Below, one piece after another: positions 34,702-47,034 of a DNA stretch of 64,000 bases. The position numbers were made by a program, and so were the translations under genes. The notes under the pieces are model-generated. The model was not told where the DNA came from. It saw only the letters and a list, made by a program, of their open reading frames with translations, and made no database searches. Source of the DNA: Gentiana macrophylla (taxonomy: Eukaryota > Streptophyta > Magnoliopsida > Gentianales > Gentianaceae); the NCBI GenBank assembly GCA_026214975.1, contig CM047805.1, positions 194,184,601 to 194,248,600 on the forward strand, in the 5' to 3' direction. Each line of letters begins with the position of its first letter. Positions within the stretch are counted from its first letter, which is position 1.

Positions 34702-36244
34702 TACCTCTGATAGGAGGATTAGTAGTTATCCTTTTGGACCTGAGAAAGGATCCCAATGTGACAGACCTCCTGTGGAACTGGTTTATTCCAGAAAACACAG
34801 GAGATCAGAAAGATCACTTTCTCCTACTAATCTAGAAACTGAACATCATAGCCCTGACAATCATGAAATCCCTCATGATGATAGGCTCATTTCCGTGTCA
34901 ATTAGCAGACATAAGGAAAGGCTAGTTGCCAGAGGGTATACACAAACCTATGGCATTGACTACCAGGAGACTTTTGCCCCTGTTGCTAAACTAAATACCA
35001 TCAGAGTGCTTTTGTCCATTGCTATAAATCTTGATTGGCCTCTTTTCCAATTAGATGTCAATAATGCGTTCTTAAATGGGGAACTTGATGAGGAAGTTTA
35101 CATGAAGATTCCTCCTGGGTATGAGACCCCCGAACAAGGAAATCTGGTGTGTAAACATAAAAAGGCCCTATATGGACTCAAATAGTCCCCTAGGCCATGG
35201 TTTGGCAGATTTACTAAATCTTTAAAGGCTTATGGCTATCACCAATGCCATTCAGATCATACAATGTTCACCAAATTCACTGATAATGGCAAAAGAGTGA
35301 TCCTAATTGTCTATGTTGATGATATAATAATCACTGGTGATGAATGAAATTCAACTTCTTAAGCAATCCCTTGCTAGGGATTTTGACGTCAAAGATCTAG
35401 GCCAATTGAAATACTTCATTGGCATGGAAATATCTAGAACTGCAGCTGGCATTCATATCTCTGAAAGAAGATATATCTTGGATCTTCTTGAAGAAACTGG
35501 GATGGCAAATTGCAAACCTGCAGCATCTCCCAAAGAGCCTAACCTGAAATTTACAAAAGAAGGCTCCAAGAATTATGTTGATGTTGGGAGATATCAAAGA
35601 TTAGTGGGGAAACTCATCTATCTTTCTCACATAAGACCTGACATATGCTTTGCTTTCAGTCTTGTAAGCCAGTTCATACATAAACCTTGTGAAGAACATC
35701 TTCAAGTTGTGGACAGAACACTGAGGTACCTAAAAGGGACTCCTGATCAAGGTCTTCTATTCATTAAAAATGAGAGTAGAGAACTGCATATCTACATAGA
35801 TGCAGATTGGGTCAGCTCTATAGTAGCTAAAAAATCTACAACTGGGTATTGCTCTTATATTTGTGGCAATCTAACTACTTAGAGAAGTAAGAAGCAGCCT
35901 GTAGTGGCTAGAAGCAGTTTTGGGACTATGAAGGCATATGGTTAAGAAAGATTCTAACTGAAATTCAGGCCCCAACCAAGCTCCCTACTCAACTATTCTG
36001 TGACAACAAATCAGCCATCAACATGTCAGAAAACCCCATTCACCATGACAAATCTAAACATGTTGATATTGATAGGCATTTCATCAAGGAAAAGGTTGAG
36101 AACAAAGAGATTCAGATTTCCTTTGTTTCTTCTCAAGACCAAATGGCTGATATCTTCACCAAAGGGACCTCTATTGCTCAATTTCTACACATTAATGGCA
36201 AGCCTGGATGTTCAACTATATACACAACCAACCTTGAGGAAGGG
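34702..36244 (+). pseudogene. Copia reverse transcriptase and RNase H (continuation after the solo LTR)
   Basis: RT motifs in order: [60 protein letters not shown] (followed by a stop at about 35185) and the catalytic YVDDIIITGDE (about 35312). 35337-35882 has DLGQLKYFIGMEI, then RNase H starting IYIDADWVSS and KKSTTGYCSYI. After more breaks come the distal KHVDIDRHFIKEKVENKEI and DQMADIFTKG (36060-36160). Several stops and deletions, including loss of the SSTEAEY motif. The order and spacing fit an ordinary small copia element. Confidence 0.9.
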
Positions 36245-36540
36245 TGTTGAAATTAGTGTCCTATTTAATATAGTGGTCTTAATTATTTTTTAATCCCTGT
36301 TTTAGGCCCTTTAATTATGTCTTTTATCTCTTTGTTCAATTGGTTAATGCCAGTACAAGTGGGGCTGCATTTACTGCACAGTGACAGTTGGAATCACTAT
36401 ACATTAGCCGTTGGAGACCTTTTAGGACTGTCTCAGTCCTATTTAAAGGCCCTTTCTCTTGTAATTTCTTTACCAAGTATTCTTCAATCAATAAAACTCT
36501 TTTTCTCCTCAATACTTGTCTTAAGAGTAAGGCCACAACA
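36245..36540 (+). repeat. 3' LTR of the small copia element
   Basis: A 296-bp LTR starting TGTTGAAATTAG, directly after a purine run (TTGAGGAAGGG), and ending CCACAACA. It contains TATA-like CCTATTTAAAGGC (about 36438) and AATAAA (about 36490). The 5' LTR is missing because the element is 5'-truncated. Confidence 0.8.
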
Positions 36541-36934
36541 TCAGCACTAATATCATTTATGCTACCCTTGACTTAACACTAAAAACGGCTTTGCCAGGGA
36601 AATGGAACATCTAGAACCCAGACATCCCCACGGCCTCAGATTCCTAATAGAAGACAATTCATATGCCATTGATGGGTTTGACATTTGGTCAGGCAATTGA
36701 AGAATGGGTACATGAATAATGCTTAGTATATTACCAACATGTGTGAGTTTAGAAGATGACTATGAAATACAATCATGTGGACAGAGCTCAAAAACATCAT
36801 GGTAGCCAAATATTTCAGACGTTTGATGAACTTATTCAAACATGCATAGTAATCATTTGGGTAGGCTTTGCCAGGAATAAGAAAATTAAAAAAGAGAACC
36901 AGCTTTTTTACGCCATTCGAACACAGAAAAGTTT
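36541..36934. other. Spacer, no gene seen
   Basis: Unassigned sequence between the small copia 3' LTR and the gypsy 5' LTR. Short ORFs only. Confidence 0.4.
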
Positions 36935-37052
36935 TGTAATATTCCGATTTTCGGGAAAGAAATGGAGACGTGTCATTTTTGTAAAACGGAATATTGGGTT
37001 TGGTTCCTTTTATTCGGAGTTAATAAATTGGATATTTATATCTCAGTATTTT

Positions 37053-37123
<71 letters not shown>

Positions 37124-39218
37124 AGGAAGAAAATCTCATTTAATAAGGGTGATTATGGAAAATCATGGAAATTAGGTAATTATGGGATTTTTCCTATTTA
37201 AGGGAAAATCAACCTAATCAGCCCCATAATCTTTTAATCAGATTTTTCCACCTCCAAATTTGCTCTCTGCGTGTGTGAGCAAGGGAATAGGGCTAGAGGA
37301 ATTTTCATCAGTTGTTAATTCAATCCTTGACGGTTTTCAGATCAGAGTCGAGCACCGGAATCGTTGTGAAGAGAGCAATGTTGTGACATCAAAAAGTTGA
37401 AGCCTTGATAAGGTATGATTAAACCCTAGCTTTGTTCTTCTTCGAGTTTGATGGATTCAAACTCATCAATTCATAGTTTTTGTCGTTTAGAAGCGTGTGA
37501 TTGAATCTAATCTAAGTTTGGATTTTTCACACATGTTTTCCTACAGAAAAGGATCAGTTTTGCTGCTGTTTTATGTGGTTTGGAGTTGGAATTTGCTGCT
37601 TAAAAGGTAAGAGGCTCTTCCTACAATTCCAATTATTGTTATTGAGGTTTAGATCAAGACTTATGATGCGTAGACGCAAGAGAGTTGTGTTTTTTCGTTG
37701 ATCAAAGGATCATAGACGTTTAGATATGCTTTCACGCGTTTCTTCGAGTTGAGATCGAGGTTAATTAGGTTAGAAACAATTCTGAAATCGAGTTGTGAAG
37801 GTTTTAGCGTTTTGGGAAAAACCCAGGCGGACGGGCGTCTGCATTAGGCAGACGGGCGTCTGAGACCCTAGTAGCTCCAACGGGCGTCTGTACTAGGCAG
37901 ACGGGCATTTGAGGTCAGATTTTTTATTCAGGATGTAGCCATTTTTTACGGACGGGCGTCTGAGGTTAGTGGACGGGCGTTTGGTTACGAACGGGCGTCC
38001 ATAGGATGGCAGACGGGCGTTTGACCTGTTTTACCTTGTTTTCACTATTTTTAGCATTTCGATTTGGTTTTGGCTTCATAATCGTGTTTTTCTTTGCTTT
38101 AAACCCTTAATCTCGATATGTTAACATTAACTAAATATGAGCAAGCCCGATTGAGTTTCTGATTCGTTCAGTTAAAACACCGAATGTACTCTTAAAGGGA
38201 GTTGAAGTTCGGATCCGTCGGAAGGGCATGAAAGGGCATGTGCTTTGATGAACTAGAGTTCATCAATGTCTATGTATGTGCTAGGCCTTGTCCGTGTCTA
38301 GTGGTCTAAGTACGAGAGTAGGAGATGTGAGGGAGCTTACTTGAAAACATTTAGGTGGTTAGTTAATTCACACTAATAATTACATATGTGTAGATAAAAG
38401 CTAAAGCGTCACTTATTCTTGGTTAGGCACTGATTCAAATCGGTGATGTGATACATTCATAAAAGGTGGACAACGCTACTGGCTCAAAAGGCTGAAGGGT
38501 AGTGGAGGAAATCCATCGAACGTATATGCATACCGGGGAGATCCCGGGACTACCGGTGCTAATCACCGTAGTTGGCAAGTATAGCTCGTGGTGGAATTTT
38601 CACCATGCATTGTGTCCTTGAGTAATGATGTAACAAAGATAAGCTAAGCTAGAAACGTATAGTCATGACATGTCGATGGGCATTGATTGAACCCTAAATT
38701 GAGTCGGTCTCACTAAGATAACATCTTTACTAATAACCTTAATTGAATTGTAGCTTCTACTTCTTACTTTGTACAAATGTACTTACCTCAAATGCATGTT
38801 TATTTATGTGTTTGGGGGAGAGAAGACGAACAAGTAAATGACGAATTCGAGGAGGACTTTGATGATGACGTTTGAGGACGCCGGACTTGAAGACCTTGTT
38901 TATTATGCATTTACTTCATTTATTTCATAGACTTGGTTTGTTATTGGATTCTATAGTTTACTTCTAGTACTTTGGGACTCGTACATTTTGGATTCGTAGG
39001 TTTCGTTTCGGATGTAATAATATTACATTTCCTCTTTAGTTCTTTATTTCTATTCTTGGTTATTTGGAAAAAAATTACCCGAGTCTTTTAGCTTCCGTTT
39101 GCTTTTATTTGATACGACGTAGTAGAGGCTTACGTGTAATATTATTTATTTAACATTATGCGTGCCAATCGTTTTGAATTCCGGATAAGGACTCGGTGTC
39201 CAGGAACGGGGTGTTACA
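36935..39218 (+). repeat. 5' LTR of the gypsy element
   Basis: Starts TGTAATATTCC and ends GGGGTGTTACA. Contains an (AT)n tract (37054-37120), a TATA-like CCTATTTAAGGG (about 37193), an eight-unit near-palindrome cluster (37831-38022) and a conserved end box AAGGACTCGGTGTCC. Confidence 0.9.
37826..38024. promoter_or_regulatory. Cluster of CAGACGGGCGTCTG near-palindromes (5' LTR)
   Basis: Eight units with core ACGGGCGT start at 37831, 37852, 37880, 37901, 37952, 37973, 37991 and 38013. They form four pairs with 21, 21, 21 and 22 bp between members. The best unit is CAGACG-GG-CGTCTG. The same array is kept in the 3' LTR at 45242-45433. Confidence 0.7.
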
Positions 39219-39220
39219 GT

Positions 39221-39231
39221 TGGTATCAGAG
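39221..39231 (+). other. Primer-binding site (tRNA-iMet) of the gypsy element
   Basis: TGGTATCAGAG two bases after the 5' LTR end, complementary to the 3' end of initiator-methionine tRNA. Confidence 0.9.
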
Positions 39232-39304
39232 AAAAGCGTCTTTTAGGCTTCCCTTCTTTTAAGATAAGTTTCCTTTAGATCTGTTAGTAACGTTCTAGTT
39301 TTCT

Positions 39305-40867
39305 TTGATCATCAGGATGGTGTTCACGAGAACTGGAGCGGGTGCTGAAGCATCAGGAGTTCGACGAGAGAGTCCTACACCAGTTATTAGAGGCGGTTTT
39401 GTGAGGCAGAATCTTTCACCACATCCGAGCCCCACCCCACCCCCTCATACTGCAACCCCTACACCACAATCTCAGCAGGGCTTGTCACCGTGACCTCATC
39501 AGGAGCAACACCCATAATGGAAGATGGGAAGTTCGGTTCAGTTTTCATTGGTAAGTGATGTTCCAGCGGGTTTAGTACCGCCACCAGTGAGCTACCCTCC
39601 ACCGAGGTATAACTACATCTATGGAGAACCAGAGAAGCACCTATACGAGTCAACATGTGAGTGGGAGACATTCCACCCGCCACGTACCCCAACAACTAGC
39701 ATTTATCCACCTCCAGTGAGTGTTTACCCTCCACCGGTGAGCCACTCCTCGCCACCAGTTTTCCATCATCAGCAGCATCAGACCTTTTACCCTCCTCCAG
39801 TGGGTCACACTCCTCGACCTACTGTACCACCTTCACCCCGTTTTGACCATCATCAAGGCTTTGGCTACCCACCCTACGGTTTCCACCAACACCAGTACCA
39901 GCAGCAAGAGATACCTTTTGGATACCCTCCAGTTTTTCTGCAAGCCCCACCAGTTAGGCCGGTTTTCGAGCAAGCACCACCAATCGTTTGGTATACGAGG
40001 TTGAGAAGAAACAGAGTTCAAGACTTCTTTGGGAATGTGGAACATTCCAAGGCTGAATAATGGTTAAGAGGCTTCGAGAAGGCTTGTAGGAATATACATG
40101 TTCCTGAATCTGAGATGGCCCAGTTAGCTGTTAGTTTCCTTTTAGGTGCAGCTGAAGCTTGGATTGATGCTATACAGAGTAGCAATGGGAAAGTGACAGA
40201 CTAGGAAAGATTTAAGGCCATGTTTTATAATGAGTATTTTCCAGAAACAGTGCAGACAGACATGGCAAGTCAGTTTCTAAAGCTTAAGCAAGGTAATTAC
40301 ATGACAGTATCACAGTACACCAACAAGTTTAACGAGTTAGGGAGATTCTACCCTGAGTTAATTAAGGTACAAGAGAGGAAGATGGCCCTATACAAGGAAG
40401 GGTTATCGTATCGAGATCTGATCAGGTATGTTGGTTTTTCTGACTAAGAATATGGCTGAAATGTTGAATAAGGCCTTGGAGGTTGAGACCTTCAGGAAGA
40501 AGGCCACAGTGGTTATTGGGAACAAGAGGAGTTTGGCATTAGTCAAGGTAATAGCCGGGGAGCACCACAACAAAATTTCAAGAAGACAACAGCCCCTGCA
40601 GCGAGTAAACCTCCAACCGGAGCACCTTTATGCTCTAAATGCAATAGGAACCACTCAGGGGAATGTAAGGCTAGTTCAGGTGGCTGCTACTATTACGGAG
40701 ATGTAGGGCACTTTTCCAAGATGTGTCCAACCAAAGGGAGTTCGAATATTCCGAGACAAGGAAATGGGAAGGGCGGCCCAAATCGCCCAGTTCGAGTGTT
40801 TGCAGTGGAAGCTGAGATGGCTGAACCAGATGACAATGTTATTTCAGGTACCTTTGGTTTGTTGTAA
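39305..40867 (+). pseudogene. Gypsy gag with mutated zinc knuckle
   Basis: Opens near 39305-39317 with MVFTRTGAGAEASG. A Pro/Tyr/His-rich region (39524-39960) precedes the retrotransposon gag capsid domain: WLRGFEKACRNIHVP, ERFKAMFYNEYFPETVQ and YTNKFNELGRFYPELI. Stops at about 39492, 40058-40060 and near 40202 (the last fits a TGG to TAG change), then a frameshift near 40435. The zinc-binding part starts CSKCNRNHSGECK (about 40631). The CCHC knuckle at 40685-40726 reads CYYYGDVGHFSKMC, so its second Cys is Tyr, which would abolish zinc binding. Gag builds the particle and packages RNA. Confidence 0.85.
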
Positions 40868-40929
40868 TTTATTTGAGTACTTTTATAGCACGATTTAAAT
40901 CATGTTGTATTTGTGTTTAAATAAATGAA

Positions 40930-41290
40930 TTCACGTTCTAGGTACAATAATGTTAGATAACGTAGTGGTCACGGCATTGTTTGATACGGGAGCGTCTAAC
41001 ACTTTTGTGTCAACTAAGGTAGCTAAGAAGCTTAACCTACCAATAGAACCTTTAAGAAACACTTTGGAGATAACACACCTTTAGGAAGAGTGACTAAGGT
41101 AACCAAGTTGATGCCGCAAGTAGATGTTCGAGTTGGAACGTATAGTTGCAAGAGTGACTTTACGGTTTTGGACTTTTCAGATTTCGATGTGATTCTTGGA
41201 ATAGATTGGCTATCCGAGAATTTTGTCCACTTGGATTGTTGAGAAAAGAGAGTGACCTTTAAGATACTGGGAAAATCAGATAAGACTTAT
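40930..41290 (+). pseudogene. Gypsy aspartic protease
   Basis: The active-site motif FDTGASNTFVS is intact (DTG at 40983-40991), as is the distal VILGIDWLSE (about 41190-41218). A frameshift near 41083 and a stop at about 41240 break the frame. It cleaves the polyprotein during particle maturation. Confidence 0.8.
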
Positions 41291-43498
41291 TAGGGGAATG
41301 TTTATAAGCCTAGTAAGAAGCGTCACCCTATAATTTCAGCGGTTAAGGCTATAATAGCTTGTCAGAAAGGTTGTGAAGGCTACTTGTTGTACGCAGTGGA
41401 TGTGGAACAAGTGAAGCCTGAGTTAGAGGAAACCCCTGTAGTGAGAGAGTACCCTGAAGTGTTTCTAGAAGAGTTACCGGGAAACATGCCGGATAGAGAG
41501 ATTGAATTTGAGATTCAATTGATACCCGGAGCGGCGCCAGTTGCTAAGGCACCCTATAGAATGGCACCGGCTGAATTGAAGGAGTTGAAAGCACAGCTTA
41601 AAGATATGCTTGAGAGGAATATAATTCAGCCTAGTACTTCGCCTTGGGGAGCCCCAGTGTTGTTTATTAAGAAGAAAGATGGTAGCATGAGGATGTGTAT
41701 AGATTACAGAGCGTTGAACAATCTTACCATCAAGAACAAGTACCCTTTGCCGAGGATTGATGATTTGTTTAACCAGTTGCAAGGCAAGAGAGTGTTTTCC
41801 AAGATTGATCTTAGATCGGGTTATCATCAGTTGAATATCAAGGTAGCAGATATACCGAAGACGGCTTTTAGTACGAGGTATGGACATTATGAGTTCTTAG
41901 TCATGCCTTTTGGACTCACTAATGCCCCATATGCATTTATGGTTTAAATGCAGCTTGTTTTCATGCCATACTTGGACAAGTTTGTGATAGTGTTCATAGA
42001 TGACATCCTTGTATACTCTAAGGATGAGAAGGAACATGAAGAACACTTAAGGATAGTGTTGGATACTTTAAAGAAGAACCAGTTGTTTGCTAAGTTTTTG
42101 AAGTTTGACTTTTTGTTGGATCAAGTGAGTTTCTTGGGTCATGTCATTTCTGGAGATGGCATTAAGGTTGATCCCGCAAAGATTGAAGCAGTTGAGAAGT
42201 GGTCCTGACCGACTACCATTTCAGAGGTTAGAAGTTTTCTCGGTTTGGCTGGCTATTATAAGAAGTTTGTACAAGACTTCTCAAAGATAGCTACACCACT
42301 TACCCGGCTCACTCAAAATGATGTGAAGTTCGAGTGGACCAGTGAGTGTGAAGATGCTTTTCAGACTTTGAAAAAGAGGTTGACTACAGCCCCAGTTTTG
42401 GCAGTTCCAGAGATCTTTGATAATTATGATGTATACACGGATGCTTCGGGACAAGGTTTGGGTTGTGTGTTGATGCAGGGAGGGAAGGTAATTGCTTATG
42501 CATCTAGACAGTTGAAGGTGCATGAGAAGAATTACCCAACCCACGACTTGGAGTTAGCGGTGATTGTGTTTGCCTTGAAGATTTGGAGGCACTATTTGTA
42601 TGGAGTTAAGGCCAGGATCTTCACCGATCACAAGAGCTTGAAGTATTTCTTTACCCAAAAGAATCTGAATATAAGACAAAGGAGATGGCTGGAGTTCGTA
42701 AAGGATTATGACCTGGAGATTCAGTATCATCCGGGTAAAGCAAATGTGGTAGCAGATGCTTTGAGCAGAAAACCAGTGTTTGCGGTTTCAAGTGTTGAAG
42801 AAATGGCAGAAAGATTAGATGGGCTGAGAATCCGAAGCTTTGTTCAGATTGAAGACCGGGAGTTTGTGGCACCGTTGTTAGCAAGGTCTGAATTGATGGA
42901 TGATATTCGGGAGAAGCAAGATGAAGACCCAGTTTTGGTTGACTTGAAGCGAGTTGCAAGAGAAAAGCCTACGGTTGGCTATGTGTTAGATAAGAATGGG
43001 AATCTTTGGTATCAGGATCGTTTGTGTGTACCTAATGTGGGTGATTTAAGACGGAGAGTCATGGAAGAGGCATATAGGATTGCTTTTACAATTCATCCGG
43101 GAGCTACTAAAATGTACAAAGACTTGAAAGAAAGGTTTTGGTGGCCCTCGATGAAACTAGAGATAGCCAAGTTCGTTGCAGAGTGTGATATTTGCCAGAA
43201 GGTTAAAGCAGAACATAGAAGACCAGGAGGAATGCTTAAGCCTTTGGATATCCCGGAATGGAAGTGGGATAAGTTCACTATGGATTTTATCACCGGTTTA
43301 CCTAAAACGAGAGGCGGTAGTGATGCGATTTGGGTGATCGTGGACCGATTGACCAAGTCCGCTAATTTCTTACCTTATAAGGTTGATATGCCCTTGAAGA
43401 AGATGACGACACTATACTTGGATAATATAGTGAAGTTACACGGAGTTCCTATCTCTATAGTCTCGGATCGAGATAGTCGATTCGTCAGTCGGTTTTAG
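41290..43498 (+). pseudogene. Gypsy reverse transcriptase, RNase H and integrase N-terminal part
   Basis: One frame with few lesions. RT motifs: [50 protein letters not shown] and the catalytic [10 protein letters not shown] (about 41990-42020). RNase [13 protein letters not shown] (about 42430) and [11 protein letters not shown]. Integrase: zinc-binding [11 protein letters not shown] with CDICQKVK, and the core start [12 protein letters not shown] followed by [12 protein letters not shown]. In-frame stops: TAA 41945-41947, TGA 42206-42208 (fits CGA to TGA) and TAG 43496-43498 (fits TGG to TAG). The RT itself retains its catalytic aspartates. Confidence 0.95.
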
Positions 43499-44345
43499 AA
43501 AAGTTTACAAGCAGCTTTCGGAACCAAGTTGGATTTGAGTATGGCATTTCATCTTCAGACAGATGGACAATCTGAGAGAACCATCCAAAAACTTGAAGAT
43601 ATGTTGAGAGCTTGTATTTTGGAAGTAGGTGGATCATGGGTGATTACCTACCGGTAGCGGAGTTTGCCTATAACAACAGTTATCATGCAAGTATAGTCAT
43701 GCCACCGTTTGAAGCGTTGTATGGAAGAAGATGTAGAACGCCGCTGTTTTGGGATGAAGTCGGGGAAAGACAAATCACCGGGCCGGAATTGATTGAGCAA
43801 GCTAAAGAAAGAGTTCAGTTGGTTAAGAAGAATTTGAAGGCGGCTCAAGATAGACAGAAGAGTTGGGCAAATGTTAGAAGAAGGCCTTTAGAGTTTGAAG
43901 TTGGTGAAAGAGTTTACCTACGAGCTTCACCAATGAAGGGAGTGAAACATTTTGGACAAAAGGGAAAGCTAAGCCCTAGGTACGTTGGACCTTTTGAGAT
44001 TCTGGAAAGAGTTGGACCGTTGGCATATAAGCTTAAGTTACCGGAATCCATGTCAAGAGTCCACAATGTGTTTCATGTCTCGTTGTTGAAGAAGTGTTTG
44101 ACCAAGACAGATGTTGAGACTACGGTTGCTCCGGAGATTCTTCAAGACAATCTTGCGCATGATGAGGCACCGATCAGAATTTTGGACCGGAAAGAAAAGA
44201 TGATTAAGAGACAGTTGATTCCTTTGGTCCTGCTGCAATGGAGCAATCATTCACGGATGAAGCTACTTGGGAAGTTGAGGACGATATGATCGGCGAGTTT
44301 CAGATTTTATGGACTTACCAGGTATATTCTAAGTTTCGGGATGAA
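43499..44345 (+). pseudogene. Gypsy integrase C-terminal part with chromodomain-like tail
   Basis: TDGQSERTIQKLEDMLRAC (about 43560) holds the catalytic Glu. A frameshift near 43630 moves to the frame 43612-44289, with EFAYNNSYHASIVMPPFE, YGRRCRTPLFWDE, the GPF/Y-like segment RYVGPFEILERVG and VHNVFHVSLLKKC. A second frameshift near 44255 precedes the chromodomain-like QWSNHS...DEATWEVEDDM tail. Chromodomain-type tails steer chromovirus integration to particular chromatin and support assignment to the Tekay/Del group. Confidence 0.85.
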
Positions 44346-44350
44346 ACTCC

Positions 44351-44364
44351 TTTAAGGGGAAGAA
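44351..44364 (+). other. Polypurine tract of the gypsy element
   Basis: TTTAAGGGGAAGAA ends exactly at the TGTAAT start of the 3' LTR. Confidence 0.85.
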
Positions 44365-44475
44365 TGTAATATTCGGTTTTGAGAAAATGGCAGGCGTGTC
44401 ATTTTGTGAAAGCAGAATATTGAGTTGATTCCTTTTATTCGGAGTTAATAAATTGGATATTTATATGTGTATTTT

Positions 44476-44535
<60 letters not shown>

Positions 44536-46629
44536 AGGAAGAAAATCGATTTAATAAGGGTGATTATGGAAAATCATGGAAATTAGGTAATTATGGGATT
44601 TTTCCTATTTAAAGGAAAATCAACCTAATCAGCCCATTGTAATCTTTTAATCAGATTTTTCCACCTCCAAATTTGCTCTCTGCGTGTGTGAGCAAGGAAA
44701 TAGGGCTGGAGGAATTTTCATTAGTTGTTAATTCAATCCTTGACGATTTTCAGATCAGAGTCGAGCACCGGAATCGTTGTGAAGAGAGCAACGTTGTGAC
44801 ATCAAAAAGTTGAAGCCTTGATAAGGTATGATTAAACCCTAGCTTTGTTCTTCTTCGAGTTTGATGGATTCAAACTCATCAATTCATAGTTTTTGTCGTT
44901 TAGAAGCGTGTGATTGAATCTAATCTAAGTTTGGATTTATCACACATGTTTTCCTGCAGAAAAGGATCAGTTTTGCTCTGTTTTCTGTGTTTTGGAGTTG
45001 GAATTTGCTGCTTAAAAGGTAAGAGGCTCTCCCTACAATTCCAATTATTGTTATTGAGGTTTAGATCAAGACTTATGATGCGTAGATGCAAGAGAGTTAT
45101 GTTTTTTCGTTGATCAAAGGATCATAGACGTTTAGATATATTTTCTACATTTTACTGAGTTGAGATCGTGGTTAATTAGGTTAGAAACGATTCAGAAATC
45201 GAGTTGTGAAGGTTTTAGCATTTTGGGAAAAACCCAGGCGGACGGGCGTCTGCATTAGGCAGACGGGTGTCTGAGACCCTAGTAGCTCAAACGGTCTTCT
45301 GTACTAGGCAGACGGGCGATTGAGGTCAGATTTTTTATTCAGGATGTAGCCATTTTTTACGGACGGGCGTCTGAGGTTAGTGAACGGGCGTTTGGTTACG
45401 GACGGGCGTCCATAGGATGGCAGATGGGCGTTTGAACTGTTTTACCTTGTTTTCACTATTTTTAGCATTTCAGTTTGGTTTTTAGCTTCATAATCGTGTT
45501 TTTCACTGTTTTAAACCCTTAATCCTGATATGTTAACATTAACTAAATATGAGCAAGCCCCGATTGAGTTTCTTATTCGTTCAGTTAAAACACCGAATGT
45601 ACTCTTAAAGGGAGTTGAAGTTCTGATCAGTCGGAAGGGCATGAAAGGGATTGTGCTTTGATGAACTAGAGTTCATCAATGTCTGTGTATGTGCTAGGCC
45701 TTGTCCGTGTCTAGTGGTCTTAAGTACGAGAGTAGGAGATGTGAGGGAGCTTACTTGAAAACACTTAGGTGGTTAGTTAATTCACACTAATAATTACATA
45801 TGTGTAGATAAAAGCTAAAGCGTCACTTATTCTTGGTTAGGCACTGATTCAAATCGGTGATGTGATACGTTCATAAAAGGTGGACAACGCTACTGGCTCA
45901 AAAGGCTGAAGGGTAGTGGAGGAAATCCATCGAGCGTATATGCATACCGGGAGATCCGGGACTACGGTGCTAATCACCGTAGTTGGCAAGTATATCTCGT
46001 GGTGGAATTTTCACCATGCATTGTGTCCTTGAGTAATGATGTAACAAAGATAAGCTAAGCTAGAAACGTATAGTCATGATATGTCGTTGGGAATGGATTG
46101 AACCCTAAATTGAGTCGGTCTCACTAAGATAACATCTTTACTAATGACCTTAATTGAATTGTAGCTTCTACTTCTTACTTTGTACAAATGTACTTACCTC
46201 AAATGCATGTTTATTTATGTGTTTGGGGGAGAGAAGACGAATAGATAAATGAGGAGTTCGAGGAGGACTTTGATGACGACGTTTGAGGACGCCGGACTTG
46301 AAGACCTTGTTTATTATGCATTTACTTCATTTATTTCATAGACTTGGTTTGTTATTGGATTCTATAGTTTACTTCTAGTACTTTGGGACTCGTACATTTT
46401 GGATTCGTTGGTTTCGTTTCGGATGTAATAATATTACATTTCCTCTTTAGTTCTTTATTTCTATTCTTGGTTATTTGGAAAAAAATTACCCGAGTCTTTT
46501 AGCTTCCGTTTGCTTTTATTTGATACGACGTAGTAGAGGCTTACGTGTAATATTATTTATTTAATATTATGCGTGCTGAACGTTTCGAATTCCGGATAAG
46601 GACTCGGTGTCCGGGAACGGGGCGTTACA
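44365..46629 (+). repeat. 3' LTR of the gypsy element
   Basis: Direct repeat of the 5' LTR, with a shorter (AT)n tract (44479-44532 versus 37054-37120) and scattered substitutions. The near-palindrome cluster is retained at 45242-45433 with the same spacing, though some units have decayed (for example ACGGTCTT at 45290). Confidence 0.9.
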
Positions 46630-47030
46630 AAGGCAACCAACAAGAGCGGATTAGGCGAGGAAGCCACTCAGCCTTTTTATTTCCACTGGACAGCCAGAGG
46701 AACAGCGTCGGTCACCGACACAAATTAGAACACTAAGCAGGAGACAAATATGTAAAATTCAGGCAGATGTGGACACAATAAAGTGATTTAAGAGTTTAGA
46801 GGATGCAGAAAAAGGTGAAGCCATGGATTGAGACTTCGTTAAATCATCGGATTATTCATTTACAACGGTGAAATTCTAGCATTTTTCTGCCGGAATCCTG
46901 TATGACGAGCTATTTCGAAAATATTCTTCGGCCTGTAATAGTAACTCTAGGCCGTTTGACCTTGGCCCATTTTTTTTCTTTCTCTTCTTCTATCGGCATT
47001 CCCGAATTGTTCCAAGAATTACACATACGT
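46630..47030. other. Spacer, no gene seen
   Basis: Unassigned sequence after the gypsy element. I found no convincing coding or repeat signature. Confidence 0.4.
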
Positions 47031-47034
47031 ATTA

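Larger units (their letters stand above)
36935..46629 (+). mobile_element. Full-length Tekay-like Ty3/gypsy chromovirus
   Basis: LTRs at 36935-39218 and 44365-46629, a tRNA-iMet primer site, gag, protease, RT, RNase H, integrase, a chromodomain-like tail and a polypurine tract, in the gypsy order (RT before integrase). The LTRs are highly similar by eye. Many inactivating changes are single-base stops. The bases flanking the two LTRs do not match (AGTTT versus AAGGC), unlike the other elements here. Confidence 0.9.

Noticed and set aside
36756..37124. ORF crossing the gypsy 5' LTR start and the (AT)n tract
   Set aside because: It spans an element boundary and ends in repeated Ile-Tyr; it is a chance ORF.
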